The position numbers and the translations under genes were made by a program. Positions 8,387 to 18,411 of a stretch of DNA of 64,000 nucleotides are shown here, piece by piece. Under the pieces are notes generated by a model. That model searched no databases. It saw nothing but the letters and a program-made list of their open reading frames with translations, and was not told where the DNA came from. The stretch is from Algibacter sp. L1A34 (lineage in GTDB: Bacteria > Bacteroidota > Bacteroidia > Flavobacteriales > Flavobacteriaceae). Numbering within the stretch: position 1 is the first letter of the stretch; each line of letters opens with the position of its first letter. Location of the stretch: positions 2,366,501 through 2,430,500 of the forward strand of contig NZ_CP047029.1 of the NCBI RefSeq assembly GCF_009796805.1. Reading direction: 5' to 3'.

Positions 8387-10921
8387 ATGGCGAAGAATTT
8401 AGTAATAGTAGAGTCACCTGCAAAGGCAAAAACCATTGAAAAATTTCTAGGAAAGGATTTTAAAGTAGAATCTAGTTTCGGACATATCTCCGATTTACCT
8501 TCCAAGGAATTAGGGGTTGATGTTGAAGGTGATTTTGATCCCAAATACGAAGTTTCCACAGATAAAAAAGCAGTTGTAAAAAAACTGAAAGATTTAGCTA
8601 AGAAAGCCGAAATGGTATGGTTAGCTAGTGATGAGGATCGCGAGGGTGAGGCTATTGCTTGGCATTTAGCCGAGACGTTAAAATTAGATAAAGACAAAAC
8701 AAAACGTATTGTTTTTCACGAAATTACAAAATCGGCTATTTTAAAAGCGATTGAAAATCCACGTGGTATAGATTACGATTTAGTAGATGCACAACAAGCA
8801 CGTCGTGTATTAGATAGAATTGTTGGTTACGAGCTGTCTCCAGTGTTATGGAGAAAAGTAAAAGGAGGGTTATCTGCTGGTAGAGTACAATCAGTTTCTG
8901 TTCGATTAATTGTTGAAAAAGAACGCGATATACAAGGTTTTAGTCCTGTAGCATCATATAGAATAGATGCAGAATTTTCTAATGAAGATGGACAAAGTTT
9001 TAAAGCAAAACTTCCGAAGAACTTTTCAACTAAAGAAGAAGCACAAAAATTTTTAGAAAAAAATGCTAAGGCAGATTTTAAAGTAGCAGATTTACAAAAG
9101 AAACCAGCGAAAAAATCTCCAGCAGCACCATTTACAACATCAACATTACAACAAGAAGCATCTAGAAAATTATATTTCTCGGTAAGTAAAACCATGACGA
9201 TGGCTCAACGCCTTTACGAAGCAGGTTTAATTACTTATATGAGAACGGATAGTGTGAATTTATCTGACGAAGCTAAAAAAGGAGCAGAGGCAGAAATTAG
9301 AAACGCTTACGGTGATAAGTATAGTAAGTCAAGAAATTATAAAGGAAAAGCCAAAGGTGCTCAAGAAGCTCACGAAGCGATTCGTCCAACCAATTTTGCT
9401 GTACATTCTGTAGATATTGATTACGATCAAGCACGTTTATACGATTTAATTTGGAAACGTTCTATTGCATCACAAATGAGTGAGGCAGAATTAGAGCGTA
9501 CCAATGTTAAAATTAGTGCATCAACACATAAAGAAACTTTTACAGCAAACGGAGAAGTTATTACTTTCGACGGATTTTTAAAAGTGTATTTAGAGGGTAC
9601 CGATGATGAGGATTTAGATGAGCAAGATGGTATGTTGCCAGCTATGAAAACTAACGAAACATTGCTTAATAGCTATATTAGCGCGACGGAACGTTATACG
9701 CGTCCCCCAGCTAGATATACAGAGGCTGCTTTGGTTAAAAAGTTAGAAGAATTAGGTATTGGTCGTCCGTCTACTTATGCGCCAACAATTTCTACCATTC
9801 AGAATAGAAATTATGTTGAAAAAGGAACTATAGAGGGAGAAGAAAGAAGTTATTCGCAATTAAAACTTCAAGATGGTAATGTAAAAGATGTGACTTTAAC
9901 AGAGAAAGTGGGGTCAGATAAAGGGAAGTTAGTTCCAACGGATATTGGAATGATTGTAACTGACTTTTTGGTGAATCACTTTGAGTCTATATTAGATTAT
10001 AGTTTTACAGCAAAAGTAGAAGCCGATTTTGATGAAATAGCTGAAGGGAAAGAGGATTGGAAAAAAATGATGAAATCTTTTTATGCTAATTTTCATCCAA
10101 TTGTAGAAGATGTAAAAGAAAATGCCGATAGAGAATCTGGTGAGCGTATTTTAGGTGAAGATCCTAAAACAGGTAAACGAGTAAGTGTGCGTTTAGGTAA
10201 ATTTGGACCAATGGTTCAAATAGGAACGGTGGATGATGAAGAGAAACCTCAATTTGCGAGTTTAAGCCCAGATCAACAATTAAATTCTATAACCTTCGAG
10301 GAGGCGATGGATTTATTTCAACTTCCTAAAAATTTAGGAAACTTTGAAGACGAAGAAGTTGTTGTTAATAACGGACGTTTTGGACCTTATGTAAAGTTTG
10401 GTGATGCTTATGTGTCACTTCCAAAAGGGACAGACCCATTAAGTGTGGAGCTCGATGATGCTATTGTTTTAATTAAAGAAAAGCAAAAAGCCGATGCGCC
10501 AATTTACATGTATAAAGATTTACCTGTACAAAAAGGTAAAGGACGTTTTGGGCCATACATTAAATGGAACAATTTGTTTATTAATGTGAATAAAAAATAC
10601 GATTGGGATAATTTAACCGATGATGAAATTGTAGAGCTTATTGAAGTTAAGATTCAAAAAGAAATCGACAAGGTTATTCATAATTGGGAAGAAGAAGGTA
10701 TTCGTGTGGAGAAGGCACGTTGGGGCCGCCACAATGTAATAAAAGGTAAAATTAAAGTAGAATTAGCCAAAACGGTTGATGTTACTAAAATGACATTGGA
10801 AGAGGCTGCAAAGTTAATTGAAGCCAAAACCCCGAAGAAAAAACCAAGAAAAAAGGCAGCACCTAAAAAGGCTGCTGCGAAAAAAACAACAGTAAAAAAA
10901 ACAACAGCAAAAAAGAAGTAA
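8387..10921 (+). CDS. topA: DNA topoisomerase I
   Basis: Type IA topoisomerase that relaxes negative supercoils. The 844-residue protein has the Toprim domain (Glu9 in VESPAK, DED at 82-84 in SDEDREGEA), the catalytic Tyr284 in GLITYMRTDS, and C-terminal repeats of the GRFGPYVKFG type instead of the four-cysteine zinc fingers of the E. coli enzyme. It ends in a Lys/Ala-rich histone-like tail (about residues 815-844). Length and layout match Bacteroidota TopA. Confidence 0.97.
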   Translation: MAKNLVIVESPAKAKTIEKFLGKDFKVESSFGHISDLPSKELGVDVEGDFDPKYEVSTDKKAVVKKLKDLAKKAEMVWLASDEDREGEAIAWHLAETLKLDKDKTKRIVFHEITKSAILKAIENPRGIDYDLVDAQQARRVLDRIVGYELSPVLWRKVKGGLSAGRVQSVSVRLIVEKERDIQGFSPVASYRIDAEFSNEDGQSFKAKLPKNFSTKEEAQKFLEKNAKADFKVADLQKKPAKKSPAAPFTTSTLQQEASRKLYFSVSKTMTMAQRLYEAGLITYMRTDSVNLSDEAKKGAEAEIRNAYGDKYSKSRNYKGKAKGAQEAHEAIRPTNFAVHSVDIDYDQARLYDLIWKRSIASQMSEAELERTNVKISASTHKETFTANGEVITFDGFLKVYLEGTDDEDLDEQDGMLPAMKTNETLLNSYISATERYTRPPARYTEAALVKKLEELGIGRPSTYAPTISTIQNRNYVEKGTIEGEERSYSQLKLQDGNVKDVTLTEKVGSDKGKLVPTDIGMIVTDFLVNHFESILDYSFTAKVEADFDEIAEGKEDWKKMMKSFYANFHPIVEDVKENADRESGERILGEDPKTGKRVSVRLGKFGPMVQIGTVDDEEKPQFASLSPDQQLNSITFEEAMDLFQLPKNLGNFEDEEVVVNNGRFGPYVKFGDAYVSLPKGTDPLSVELDDAIVLIKEKQKADAPIYMYKDLPVQKGKGRFGPYIKWNNLFINVNKKYDWDNLTDDEIVELIEVKIQKEIDKVIHNWEEEGIRVEKARWGRHNVIKGKIKVELAKTVDVTKMTLEEAAKLIEAKTPKKKPRKKAAPKKAAAKKTTVKKTTAKKK

Positions 10922-11045
10922 TTTTATAGATAATTGATATTTCTAGGTATTTATTTGTGATATAAATTTTTAGATTTGTAGTATTAATTTTCTTTTTTTA
11001 TTGATATTTGTATATAAGCAAAACAGCATAATATAGTATACTTTA

Positions 11046-12212
11046 ATGAATTTTAACTTTCTGTCTCCTGTTTCAGATTTTGTATTGGCTCATAATGAGT
11101 TACTTTCGGCTCAAGCTTTGGGACGAAAAATAAAAATTCACTCTGCGCAGTTGGGGATTCCAGATTTAGAAGGGGTTCAAATTGCAATTATTGGTGTTTT
11201 AGAAAATAGAAACGATATTAATTATATTGGAGAAGAATTTTGCTTAGATGAAATACGTAAAGGATTTTATAGCCTTTTTCCAGGAAGTTGGAGTGTTAGT
11301 GTTGCCGATTTGGGTGATATTGAAAAAGGAGAAAGTGTAGACGATACCTATTTCGCTTTAAAAGAAGCCATCCATATTTTAATAAAGAAAAATATAATAC
11401 CGGTAATTTTAGGTGGATCTCAAGATCTTACTTATGCTAATTACCGGGCTTACGATAGCTTTGCACCTATGGTAAATATTGTAAATGTTGATAGTAAATT
11501 CGATTTAGGCGATTCAACCAAATCTATTAAAAACAATAGTTTTGTAGGTAAAATAATTTTAGATCAACCCTATAACCTATTTAATTACTCTACAATTGGC
11601 TATCAAACTTATTTTAATTCGCAAGAAGAAATAGATTTGATGGATAGTTTGTATTTTGAATCGTATAGATTGGGACAGATATCACACGATATTACTATAG
11701 TAGAGCCTGTTTTACGAGATGCTAACATTGTAAGTATAGATTTAGGATCTGTAAAAAGCTCAGAAGTAAGTTTAAATCAAAAAGTATCGCCAAACGGTTT
11801 AGATGGCAAGGAGATTTGTGCTATAGCAAGATACGCCGGGATTAGCAATAAAGTGTCTTCCTTTGGTATTTATGAGTATAAGCCATCTAGTGATGATGAA
11901 ATTACATCAATGTTGGTGTCGCAAATGCTGTGGTATTTTATTGAAGGTGTAAACTATAGAATAAAAGATGATGATTTTTCAGATGAACATACTTACCAAA
12001 AATTTATTACTTTGGTTGAGTCGGAAGAATTAGTGTTTTATAAGAGTAATAAGACAGGTAGATGGTGGATTGAAATACCTTTTTTATCAGAAGTTAATAA
12101 TAAATTAAAAAGGCATACGTTATTACCTTGCATGCACCAAGATTATAAAGATGCATGCAATAATAAAGTGCCAGAGCGCTGGTACAAAGCCATTAGGAAA
12201 AATAGTATTTGA
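11046..12212 (+). CDS. Arginase/formimidoylglutamase-fold protein, metal ligands lost
   Basis: A 388-residue protein with the ureohydrolase fold but without its metal site. Where arginases have GGDHS, DAHxD and SxDxDxxDP, this one has GGSQD, NVDSKFD and SIDLGSV, so the His and several Asp ligands of the manganese pair are missing. It is therefore probably a pseudoenzyme with a binding or structural role, although it would be annotated automatically as formimidoylglutamase. It lies directly upstream of gldK. From memory, this gene order is kept in many gliding flavobacteria, which makes a role linked to type 9 secretion plausible. The start follows an AT-rich leader. Confidence 0.8.
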   Translation: MNFNFLSPVSDFVLAHNELLSAQALGRKIKIHSAQLGIPDLEGVQIAIIGVLENRNDINYIGEEFCLDEIRKGFYSLFPGSWSVSVADLGDIEKGESVDDTYFALKEAIHILIKKNIIPVILGGSQDLTYANYRAYDSFAPMVNIVNVDSKFDLGDSTKSIKNNSFVGKIILDQPYNLFNYSTIGYQTYFNSQEEIDLMDSLYFESYRLGQISHDITIVEPVLRDANIVSIDLGSVKSSEVSLNQKVSPNGLDGKEICAIARYAGISNKVSSFGIYEYKPSSDDEITSMLVSQMLWYFIEGVNYRIKDDDFSDEHTYQKFITLVESEELVFYKSNKTGRWWIEIPFLSEVNNKLKRHTLLPCMHQDYKDACNNKVPERWYKAIRKNSI

Positions 12213-12294
12213 TAGCTGTAAAAGGCTTAAACGCGCATTTTATCGGTGAAATGTGTTTTTTTTACGACGAAATGTATTTTTTTTAATTAAAAAG

Positions 12295-12325
12295 TTGTTT
12301 TTTAAATAATATATAAATATGTTTA
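12295..12325 (+). promoter_or_regulatory. Candidate gldKLMN promoter
   Basis: TTG (12295-12297) and a near-consensus -7 box TATGTTTA (12318-12325, last base differs from TAnnTTTG) are 20 bases apart, 43 bases before the gldK start. Confidence 0.45.
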
Positions 12326-12368
12326 CGCTCTCGAAATTGGAGCTTAAATAATTAACCGCGAGTTTTCT

Positions 12369-13736
12369 ATGATTATGAAGAAGTTTATATTATTAACCAC
12401 AGTATTAGTATTGCTAGCAAGTTGCGGCTCAAATGACAGAGGCGAATTAGTTGGTGTACAAGGAAAAAAATGGCATCCAGAGAAGCCTTACGGAATGGCA
12501 CTAATTCCTGGTGGATCGTTTATAATGGGTAAAGCTGATGACGATTTAGCAGGAGTACAAGATGCTCCCGCAAAAACTGTTACAGTACGTTCATTCTATA
12601 TGGATGAAACCGAAATAACAAACAGTGAATATCGCCAGTTTGTTAATTGGGTAAGAGATTCTATTGTTAGAATGAAACTTGCTGTTTTAGCAGATGAAAT
12701 TGGTAAAGTACCAGAAGATGGAGGTATTGGTGAGTATGCATTTAAAGATGCGGATACTGCAAATATGTCTGTTTATGAAAAATACATGTTTGAAAACTAT
12801 ACTGGATTAGGCCCAACGGGTTATGAAGGTAGAAAGTTGAATAAAGATGTAGATTTAGTTTTTGATACAGCTGAATACCCAGATGAGTGGTATGCAGAGG
12901 TTATGGATACTATGTATTTACCTTTAGAGGCTTCTTACAACGGGCAACGTACTTGGGATGTTAAAAAGTTTAAATTCCAATACAGTTATATGGATATTCA
13001 AGAAGCTGCGAAAAACAGAGGGATTGAACGTAAAGATGCCATTAAAAAAGAAGAATTGGAAATATATCCTGATACAACAGTTTGGATTAGAGATTTTGCA
13101 TACTCTTATAACGAACCAATGCACAACGATTATTTCTGGCACGATGCTTATGGAGAATATCCAGTAGTTGGTATTACTTGGAAACAAGCAAAGGCATTTT
13201 GTGAGTGGAGAACATTAAAGAAAAATTCATACCAGAAATCTAAAAAAGGTGCAGCTATGGTAAATACCTTTAGATTACCATCGGAAGCAGAGTGGGAATA
13301 TGCCGCTCGTGGTGGTCTTCAAGCAGCAACTTACCCTTGGGGTGGACCTTACACAAAAAGTGATAGAGGTTGTTTTATGGCGAACTTTAAACCTGTACGT
13401 GGTGATTATGCTGCCGATCAAGCTTTATATACTGTAGAAGCAAAATCATACGAACCTAACGATTTCAATTTATACAACATGTCTGGAAACGTTTCAGAAT
13501 GGGTAAATGCATCTTACGATCCTTCATCTTACGAGTTTACATCAAGTATTAACCCAAGTGTAAATGATAGAGATAATAAACGTAAAATTGTTCGTGGTGG
13601 TTCTTGGAAAGATGTAGCATACTTTTTACAAGTAAGTTCAAGAGATTATGAATATGCAGATTCTGCAAGAAGTTATATTGGCTTTAGAACCGTTCAAGAT
13701 TATATGGGGACACAAGTAACAAAAAACGGTAACTAA
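12369..13736 (+). CDS. gldK: Gliding motility / T9SS lipoprotein GldK
   Basis: Outer-membrane lipoprotein (PorK counterpart) that forms, with GldN, the periplasmic ring of the type 9 secretion system. It has a lipoprotein signal ending in LLASC (Cys about residue 19), followed by a sulfatase-modifying-factor (FGE) domain with the landmarks GMALIPGGSFIMGK, FRLPSEAEWEYAARGG and NMSGNVSEW...RGGSW. First gene of gldK-L-M-N. Translation may start at the second Met (12375), which gives the usual MKK beginning. Confidence 0.95.
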   Translation: MIMKKFILLTTVLVLLASCGSNDRGELVGVQGKKWHPEKPYGMALIPGGSFIMGKADDDLAGVQDAPAKTVTVRSFYMDETEITNSEYRQFVNWVRDSIVRMKLAVLADEIGKVPEDGGIGEYAFKDADTANMSVYEKYMFENYTGLGPTGYEGRKLNKDVDLVFDTAEYPDEWYAEVMDTMYLPLEASYNGQRTWDVKKFKFQYSYMDIQEAAKNRGIERKDAIKKEELEIYPDTTVWIRDFAYSYNEPMHNDYFWHDAYGEYPVVGITWKQAKAFCEWRTLKKNSYQKSKKGAAMVNTFRLPSEAEWEYAARGGLQAATYPWGGPYTKSDRGCFMANFKPVRGDYAADQALYTVEAKSYEPNDFNLYNMSGNVSEWVNASYDPSSYEFTSSINPSVNDRDNKRKIVRGGSWKDVAYFLQVSSRDYEYADSARSYIGFRTVQDYMGTQVTKNGN

Positions 13737-13826
13737 GCTAAATTATATTTAATCAAATCAAATCAATTATAAATTTTTATTAATTAACCTACTTAAGTAT
13801 TCGTACTTAAATTAAAATCAAAAATT

Positions 13827-14468
13827 ATGGCAAAGTCAAAATCAAGTAAAAAAATCATGAACATGATGTATGGCCTAGGAGCAGCAGTTGTTATCCTTGG
13901 TGCATTATTTAAAATTACTCACATGGAGTTTGGACCCTTAAATGGTAATACTCTTTTAACAATTGGTTTAGTAACAGAAGCGCTTATATTTGCTGTATCT
14001 GCATTTGAACCTGTAGATGATGAGTTAGATTGGTCTTTAGTATATCCGGAATTATCTGGAGGTATGGGAACAAAAAAAGAAGCAGCTCAAAATGATGACG
14101 CTCAAGGATTATTATCTAAAAAATTAGATAGTTTATTGAAAGAGGCTAAAATTGACGGAGAATTAATCGCAAGTTTAGGTACTAGTATCAAAAGTTTTGA
14201 AGGAGCAGCTAAAAATATGGGACCTACAGTAGATTCTATGGAAGCAACTAAAAAATATGGTGCGGAATTATCTTTAGCAGCATCTCAAATGGAATCATTA
14301 AACGGCTTGTATAAAGTACAATTAGAAAGTGCTAGTAAACAAGCTTCTATTAATGAAGAATCTGTTGAGAATGCAGCAAAATTAAAAGAACAAATGCAAT
14401 CTTTAGCATCTAACTTATCATCATTAAATGGTGTTTACGGAGGAATGTTATCTGCAATGAATAAATAA
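13827..14468 (+). CDS. gldL: T9SS motor protein GldL
   Basis: Inner-membrane protein (PorL counterpart) that, with GldM, forms the proton-driven rotary motor powering type 9 secretion and gliding. The 213-residue protein has two transmembrane helices (about residues 12-32 and 43-60), the first with the charged K-I-T-H segment, then a long cytoplasmic coiled region rich in Ala, Ser and Glu. It lies 90 bases after gldK. Confidence 0.95.
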   Translation: MAKSKSSKKIMNMMYGLGAAVVILGALFKITHMEFGPLNGNTLLTIGLVTEALIFAVSAFEPVDDELDWSLVYPELSGGMGTKKEAAQNDDAQGLLSKKLDSLLKEAKIDGELIASLGTSIKSFEGAAKNMGPTVDSMEATKKYGAELSLAASQMESLNGLYKVQLESASKQASINEESVENAAKLKEQMQSLASNLSSLNGVYGGMLSAMNK

Positions 14469-14528
14469 TTAGGCTAATTAATAACCCCAAATTATTATTA
14501 ATTAACTATTATAAAAACCTAATTAACC

Positions 14529-16091
14529 ATGGCAGGAGGAAATTTATCACCTAGACAAAAAATGATTAATCTAATGTACCTCATATTTATTGCAATGTTA
14601 GCATTAAATATGTCGAAAGAAGTACTTTCAGCATTCGGATTAATGAACGAGAGACTTGTTGAATCTAACGAGTCTGCAGAATTAAGAAATAAAACTTTTG
14701 TAGATAACTTAAAGTTAAAAGCAGGTGAGCAACCTGAAAAATACGAACCTTTAAAGGCTAAAGGAGAAGCGATAGACAAATTGGCGCATGATTTTAATTC
14801 TTACCTTGCAGAATTAAAAGGTAAAATGATCGCGACTGTTGATAATCCTGAAGAATACGAAAGTATGGATAAGGGGGATTACCTAGATCAAAACTTTTTT
14901 AAAGGCGGAAAATTAAAACCAGAAGGTGAAGAGTTTAAAGCTAAAATAGTAAGTTTTAGAGAAGGAGTTCTTAAAGTTATAGAAGGCCAAAAAGGCATGG
15001 AAGACGTTGTTAAATCTGTTAAAGACAAATTTAATACTGAAGATGTTAAGCGTGGTGCAGGAACTGTAGAGTGGTTAGATCATAACTTCAAAGGGTTTCC
15101 TTTAGTAGCTTCTTTAACAAAAATGACTCAATTACAATCTGATATTAAAACTACAGAATCGGAAATTTTAGGTAATATGTTACAAGGAACACTTTCTAGT
15201 GAAGTATCTATGACAAATTACACAACTTTAATGGAAACTTCTAAATCGGCTTATTTTAATGGAGAGCAATTCGACGGACAAATTGTTTTAGGTCGTACAG
15301 ATGCTTCAACAAAACCAAGTAGAGTAGAATTAACTTTAGACGGAAGAAAACTTTCTGATAAGCAATACACGATTGAAGGTGGAAAAGTGAAGCTTAAAGT
15401 AGGAACTGGTGGAGTTGGTGAGCATAAAATTGCAGGAGCATTATTTTTTGCTCAAGATGGTGAAGAGGTTGAAGTACCTGTGAACTCATCTTTTGCAACA
15501 GTGGCAAAACCAAACTCAGCAACTATTTCTGCCGATAAAATGAATGTAGTATATAGAGGTGTTAAAAACCCAATGACTATTTCTTTTGCAGGAGTGCCTG
15601 ATAATAAAGTGAATGCTAAAGCTCAAGGTTTATCTAAAGTTTCTGGAAGTAAATATGTTATGGATGCTACTAGAATTAAAGGTAGAGAAATAACTATTAA
15701 TGTAAGCGCATCATTACCTGATGGTGGTGGTAACGTAGGAGATAAAGCAACCTTTAGAATTAAAGATTTACCAAAACCAACAGGAACGATTAGAGGTGAA
15801 GATGGTGCTGTGAAAATGCAACGTAATAGTCTTGAAATTTCAACTATTGGAGCTAAATTTGATGATTTTGATTTTGAATTACCATTACGTGTAACTGGAT
15901 TTAAATTTAAAGTACCAGGACAACCAACAATAAGTGTTAGTGGTGGTAAGTTAGATAGTAGAGCAAAAGGAGCATTACGTAAAGCAAAACGTGGATCTGA
16001 TGTTACAATTTTTGATATTCAGGCCAAAGCAACTGGTGTTAGCGTAATACTTAAAAAAGTATCACCAATTATTATTGAGCTTACAAACTAA
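14529..16091 (+). CDS. gldM: T9SS motor protein GldM
   Basis: Single-pass inner-membrane protein whose periplasmic domains reach the GldK/GldN ring and carry the motor's torque. The 520-residue product starts MAGGNLSPRQKMINLMYL, with one transmembrane helix (about residues 16-35) and then a periplasmic part of four domains, including the Ig-like repeats near residues 225-400. Length and start match the family. Confidence 0.95.
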   Translation: MAGGNLSPRQKMINLMYLIFIAMLALNMSKEVLSAFGLMNERLVESNESAELRNKTFVDNLKLKAGEQPEKYEPLKAKGEAIDKLAHDFNSYLAELKGKMIATVDNPEEYESMDKGDYLDQNFFKGGKLKPEGEEFKAKIVSFREGVLKVIEGQKGMEDVVKSVKDKFNTEDVKRGAGTVEWLDHNFKGFPLVASLTKMTQLQSDIKTTESEILGNMLQGTLSSEVSMTNYTTLMETSKSAYFNGEQFDGQIVLGRTDASTKPSRVELTLDGRKLSDKQYTIEGGKVKLKVGTGGVGEHKIAGALFFAQDGEEVEVPVNSSFATVAKPNSATISADKMNVVYRGVKNPMTISFAGVPDNKVNAKAQGLSKVSGSKYVMDATRIKGREITINVSASLPDGGGNVGDKATFRIKDLPKPTGTIRGEDGAVKMQRNSLEISTIGAKFDDFDFELPLRVTGFKFKVPGQPTISVSGGKLDSRAKGALRKAKRGSDVTIFDIQAKATGVSVILKKVSPIIIELTN

Positions 16092-16143
16092 AAAAGCATA
16101 AATAACGTTTAGTTATTACTGAATAAAGAGTATTATTAGGATG

Positions 16144-16176
16144 AGCAACTAAATATTAATATTTTATTTAGTTGCT
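16144..16176 (+). other. Hairpin in the gldM-gldN gap
   Basis: Perfect 11-base arms (AGCAACTAAAT and its complement) around an 11-base loop lie in the 111-base gap between gldM and gldN. No T-run follows, so it may limit read-through or protect mRNA ends rather than end transcription. Confidence 0.5.
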
Positions 16177-16202
16177 TCATTAAAACAATAAATAGTAAGA
16201 AC

Positions 16203-17093
16203 ATGAATTTGAAAAGTTTTTTATTGACCGTAACAACTGTTTGTACCGTATCTGGTATGTTTGCTCAGGCGAATATTTTAAATGCGAAAAGCCCCGCGGA
16301 AATTGGTGTTAGAACAGATGCTCAAAAAGCTGTAGACAATGATAAACCTCTAGAATACGGTTATGTAGATGATCGTGATATTCTATTTTCTAAAATGACT
16401 TGGGAAAAAGTGGTTTTAGATGAACGATCTAACTTTCCGTTATACTATCCTATTGATACTAATAATATTAGTAGTAACAGACGCTCGTTATACCATGTTC
16501 TAATGAAGAACATTAAAAACGGTAAGATTGAAAATATTTATGATGACTCGTATTTTAATGCTAAAAGAACATTAAAAGATATTGAAGCTTCTTTATCCAA
16601 AATTGATACAACAGGTGTTGGTATCGAGCAATTAAATGCTGGAGAAACTTTATCTGCTGAATATATCAATAGAAGAGATATTACAGCTGCAGAGATTAGA
16701 GAATATCATATTAAAGGACTTTGGTATTTTGATAAGCGTCAAGCTGAAATGAAATACAGATTGTTAGGTATTGCTCCAGTGGCTCCAGATGTTAACTTTA
16801 TTGATGATGATGAGCCGGATTTAGTTGAGTTGTTTTGGGTATTTTTCCCAGATGCTCGCGAGGTTTTACACGAAGCAAAATCTTTTAACAATAAAAATAG
16901 CTCAATGCCATTTTCATTCGATCATATTTTGAATGCACGCCGTTTTCATGGTTATACTTATAAAGAAGAAAATGTACAAGGAGATAGAGCTATAACCGAA
17001 TATATATCTGATAATTCTTTAATGCAATTACTAGAATCAGATAGGATTAAAGATAAAATTAGAGATTTTGAATTAGATATGTGGACATATTAA
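16203..17093 (+). CDS. gldN: Gliding motility / T9SS protein GldN
   Basis: Periplasmic partner of GldK in the outer-membrane-associated ring of the type 9 system (PorN counterpart). The 296-residue product has a signal peptide (about residues 1-20, ...SGMFAQ) and the family core around VDDRDILFSKMTWE and FFPDAREVLHE. Last gene of the operon, followed by a strong terminator. Confidence 0.95.
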   Translation: MNLKSFLLTVTTVCTVSGMFAQANILNAKSPAEIGVRTDAQKAVDNDKPLEYGYVDDRDILFSKMTWEKVVLDERSNFPLYYPIDTNNISSNRRSLYHVLMKNIKNGKIENIYDDSYFNAKRTLKDIEASLSKIDTTGVGIEQLNAGETLSAEYINRRDITAAEIREYHIKGLWYFDKRQAEMKYRLLGIAPVAPDVNFIDDDEPDLVELFWVFFPDAREVLHEAKSFNNKNSSMPFSFDHILNARRFHGYTYKEENVQGDRAITEYISDNSLMQLLESDRIKDKIRDFELDMWTY

Positions 17094-17117
17094 ATTCTAT
17101 TACCTTATAAAAATATT

Positions 17118-17149
17118 AAACGCTCACTTTTAAGTGGGCGTTTTTTTGT
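17118..17149 (+). terminator. Terminator of gldKLMN
   Basis: A GC-rich stem (ACGCTCACTT / AAGTGGGCGT, one mismatch) is followed by seven Ts. It lies 25 bases after the gldN stop codon. Confidence 0.9.
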
Positions 17150-17184
17150 TTAATAGATGTTGTAAATATTTATCTTCGCATTAC

Positions 17185-18225
17185 ATGAAAGTAGATTATA
17201 TTATTGTTGGAATTGGATTAGCCGGAATTAGTTTTTGCGAACAATTAAAGGCGCATAATAAAAGTTTTGTAGTGTTCGATAATGCATCGCAACAATCATC
17301 TACCGTAGCAAGTGGTTTATACAATCCTGTAGTTTTAAAACGCTTTACTTCGGTTTGGAAAAGTGAAGAACAGCTCAATTTGGCTTTACATTTATATGTA
17401 AATATTGAAGACGAGCTCAATGTGAAACTTGATTATAAAATCCCTGTTTATAGAAAGTTTGCCTCACTTGAAGAGCAGAACGATTGGTTTACCGCTTCAG
17501 ATAAGCCTAGGTTGGCAGAATACTTATCATCAAAGTTAATTAAGAATGAGAATAAGTCTATTGATGCGCCGTTCAGTTTTGGAGAAGTTTTAACTACCGG
17601 AAGAATTGATGTAAAAACGTTGATTGAAACTTATAAAACCGATTTACTAGAGAAAGGTATTTTATTTGAAACAGCTTTTGATTATGAAGCTCTAGATGTA
17701 GAAAATGATGTTATTACATATCAAAACACTAACGCAAAGCATATTGTATTTGCTGAAGGTTTTGGAGTCGCTAAAAATCCGTTTTTTAGTTATTTACCAA
17801 TGGTACCTACCAAGGGTGAATTACTTACTATTTATGCTCCAGAATTGAATATGGATTTTGTTTTAAAGGCTGGTGTGTTTTTAATTCCGTTAGGAGAAGA
17901 TTTGTATACGGTTGGTGCTACTTACGATTGGCATGACACTACTCACGAAACAACAGATAAGGCTAAAATAGAACTTTTAGATAAACTTGAAAAAGTAATT
18001 AAGTGCGATTTTAAAGTTATGAAGCAATTAGCTGGTATTCGTCCTACAGTGAAGGATAGACGTCCTTTAGTTGGCAAACATAGCGATTACAAGAACATAT
18101 ATGTTTTAAACGGTTTGGGGACGCGAGGTGTAATGATTGGCCCTTATGTGGCGAAAGCACTTTTTGAGTTTATTGAATTTGAAACGCCTTTAGAGGCTGA
18201 AATCAATATAGAACGATTTAAATAG
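17185..18225 (+). CDS. FAD-dependent oxidoreductase (DadA/GlpO-like)
   Basis: A 346-residue flavoenzyme of the D-amino-acid-oxidase fold. It starts with the dinucleotide-binding motif YIIVGIGLAGISFCE (GxGxxG, residues 4-18) and ends with the FAD-contact region GLGTRGVMIGPYVAKAL. Substrate is unknown. I chose the Met at 17185 because the frame upstream runs back through the gldN terminator, and a -7-like box TATCTTCG lies just before this Met (17171-17178). Confidence 0.85.
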   Translation: MKVDYIIVGIGLAGISFCEQLKAHNKSFVVFDNASQQSSTVASGLYNPVVLKRFTSVWKSEEQLNLALHLYVNIEDELNVKLDYKIPVYRKFASLEEQNDWFTASDKPRLAEYLSSKLIKNENKSIDAPFSFGEVLTTGRIDVKTLIETYKTDLLEKGILFETAFDYEALDVENDVITYQNTNAKHIVFAEGFGVAKNPFFSYLPMVPTKGELLTIYAPELNMDFVLKAGVFLIPLGEDLYTVGATYDWHDTTHETTDKAKIELLDKLEKVIKCDFKVMKQLAGIRPTVKDRRPLVGKHSDYKNIYVLNGLGTRGVMIGPYVAKALFEFIEFETPLEAEINIERFK

Positions 18226-18272
18226 AGCTTACTATATATTAAGATTTATTATTAAACTTAGCAGATAGATTT

Positions 18273-18394
18273 GCGTTAGGGATTGAACGGTTTGTTTAAG
18301 CTCCCCGACGGTAGGAGGGAGCGAGTAGTGAAAGCCCGACCTTTTGCAATTTTTCGAGGTTATTTTAACCTTGGAAGATTGTAAAAGGTAACGT
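18273..18394. repeat. Structured flavobacterial intergenic element
   Basis: Between two convergent genes lies a segment starting GCGTTAGGGATTGAA and running to AAAGCCCGACC, followed by a long imperfect hairpin (ACCTTTTGCAAT...ATTGTAAAAGGT, 18339-18393, with an inner stem AGGTT/AACCT). From memory, the GCGTTAGGGATTG...GCCCGACC block recurs in many Flavobacteriaceae genomes. Its function is unknown to me. It may also end both convergent transcripts. Confidence 0.55.
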
Positions 18395-18411
18395 CCAAAA
18401 TAAAATTCAAT

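Noticed and set aside
11046-12212. Working formimidoylglutamase of histidine breakdown
   Set aside because: Metal ligands are replaced and no hut genes are nearby.
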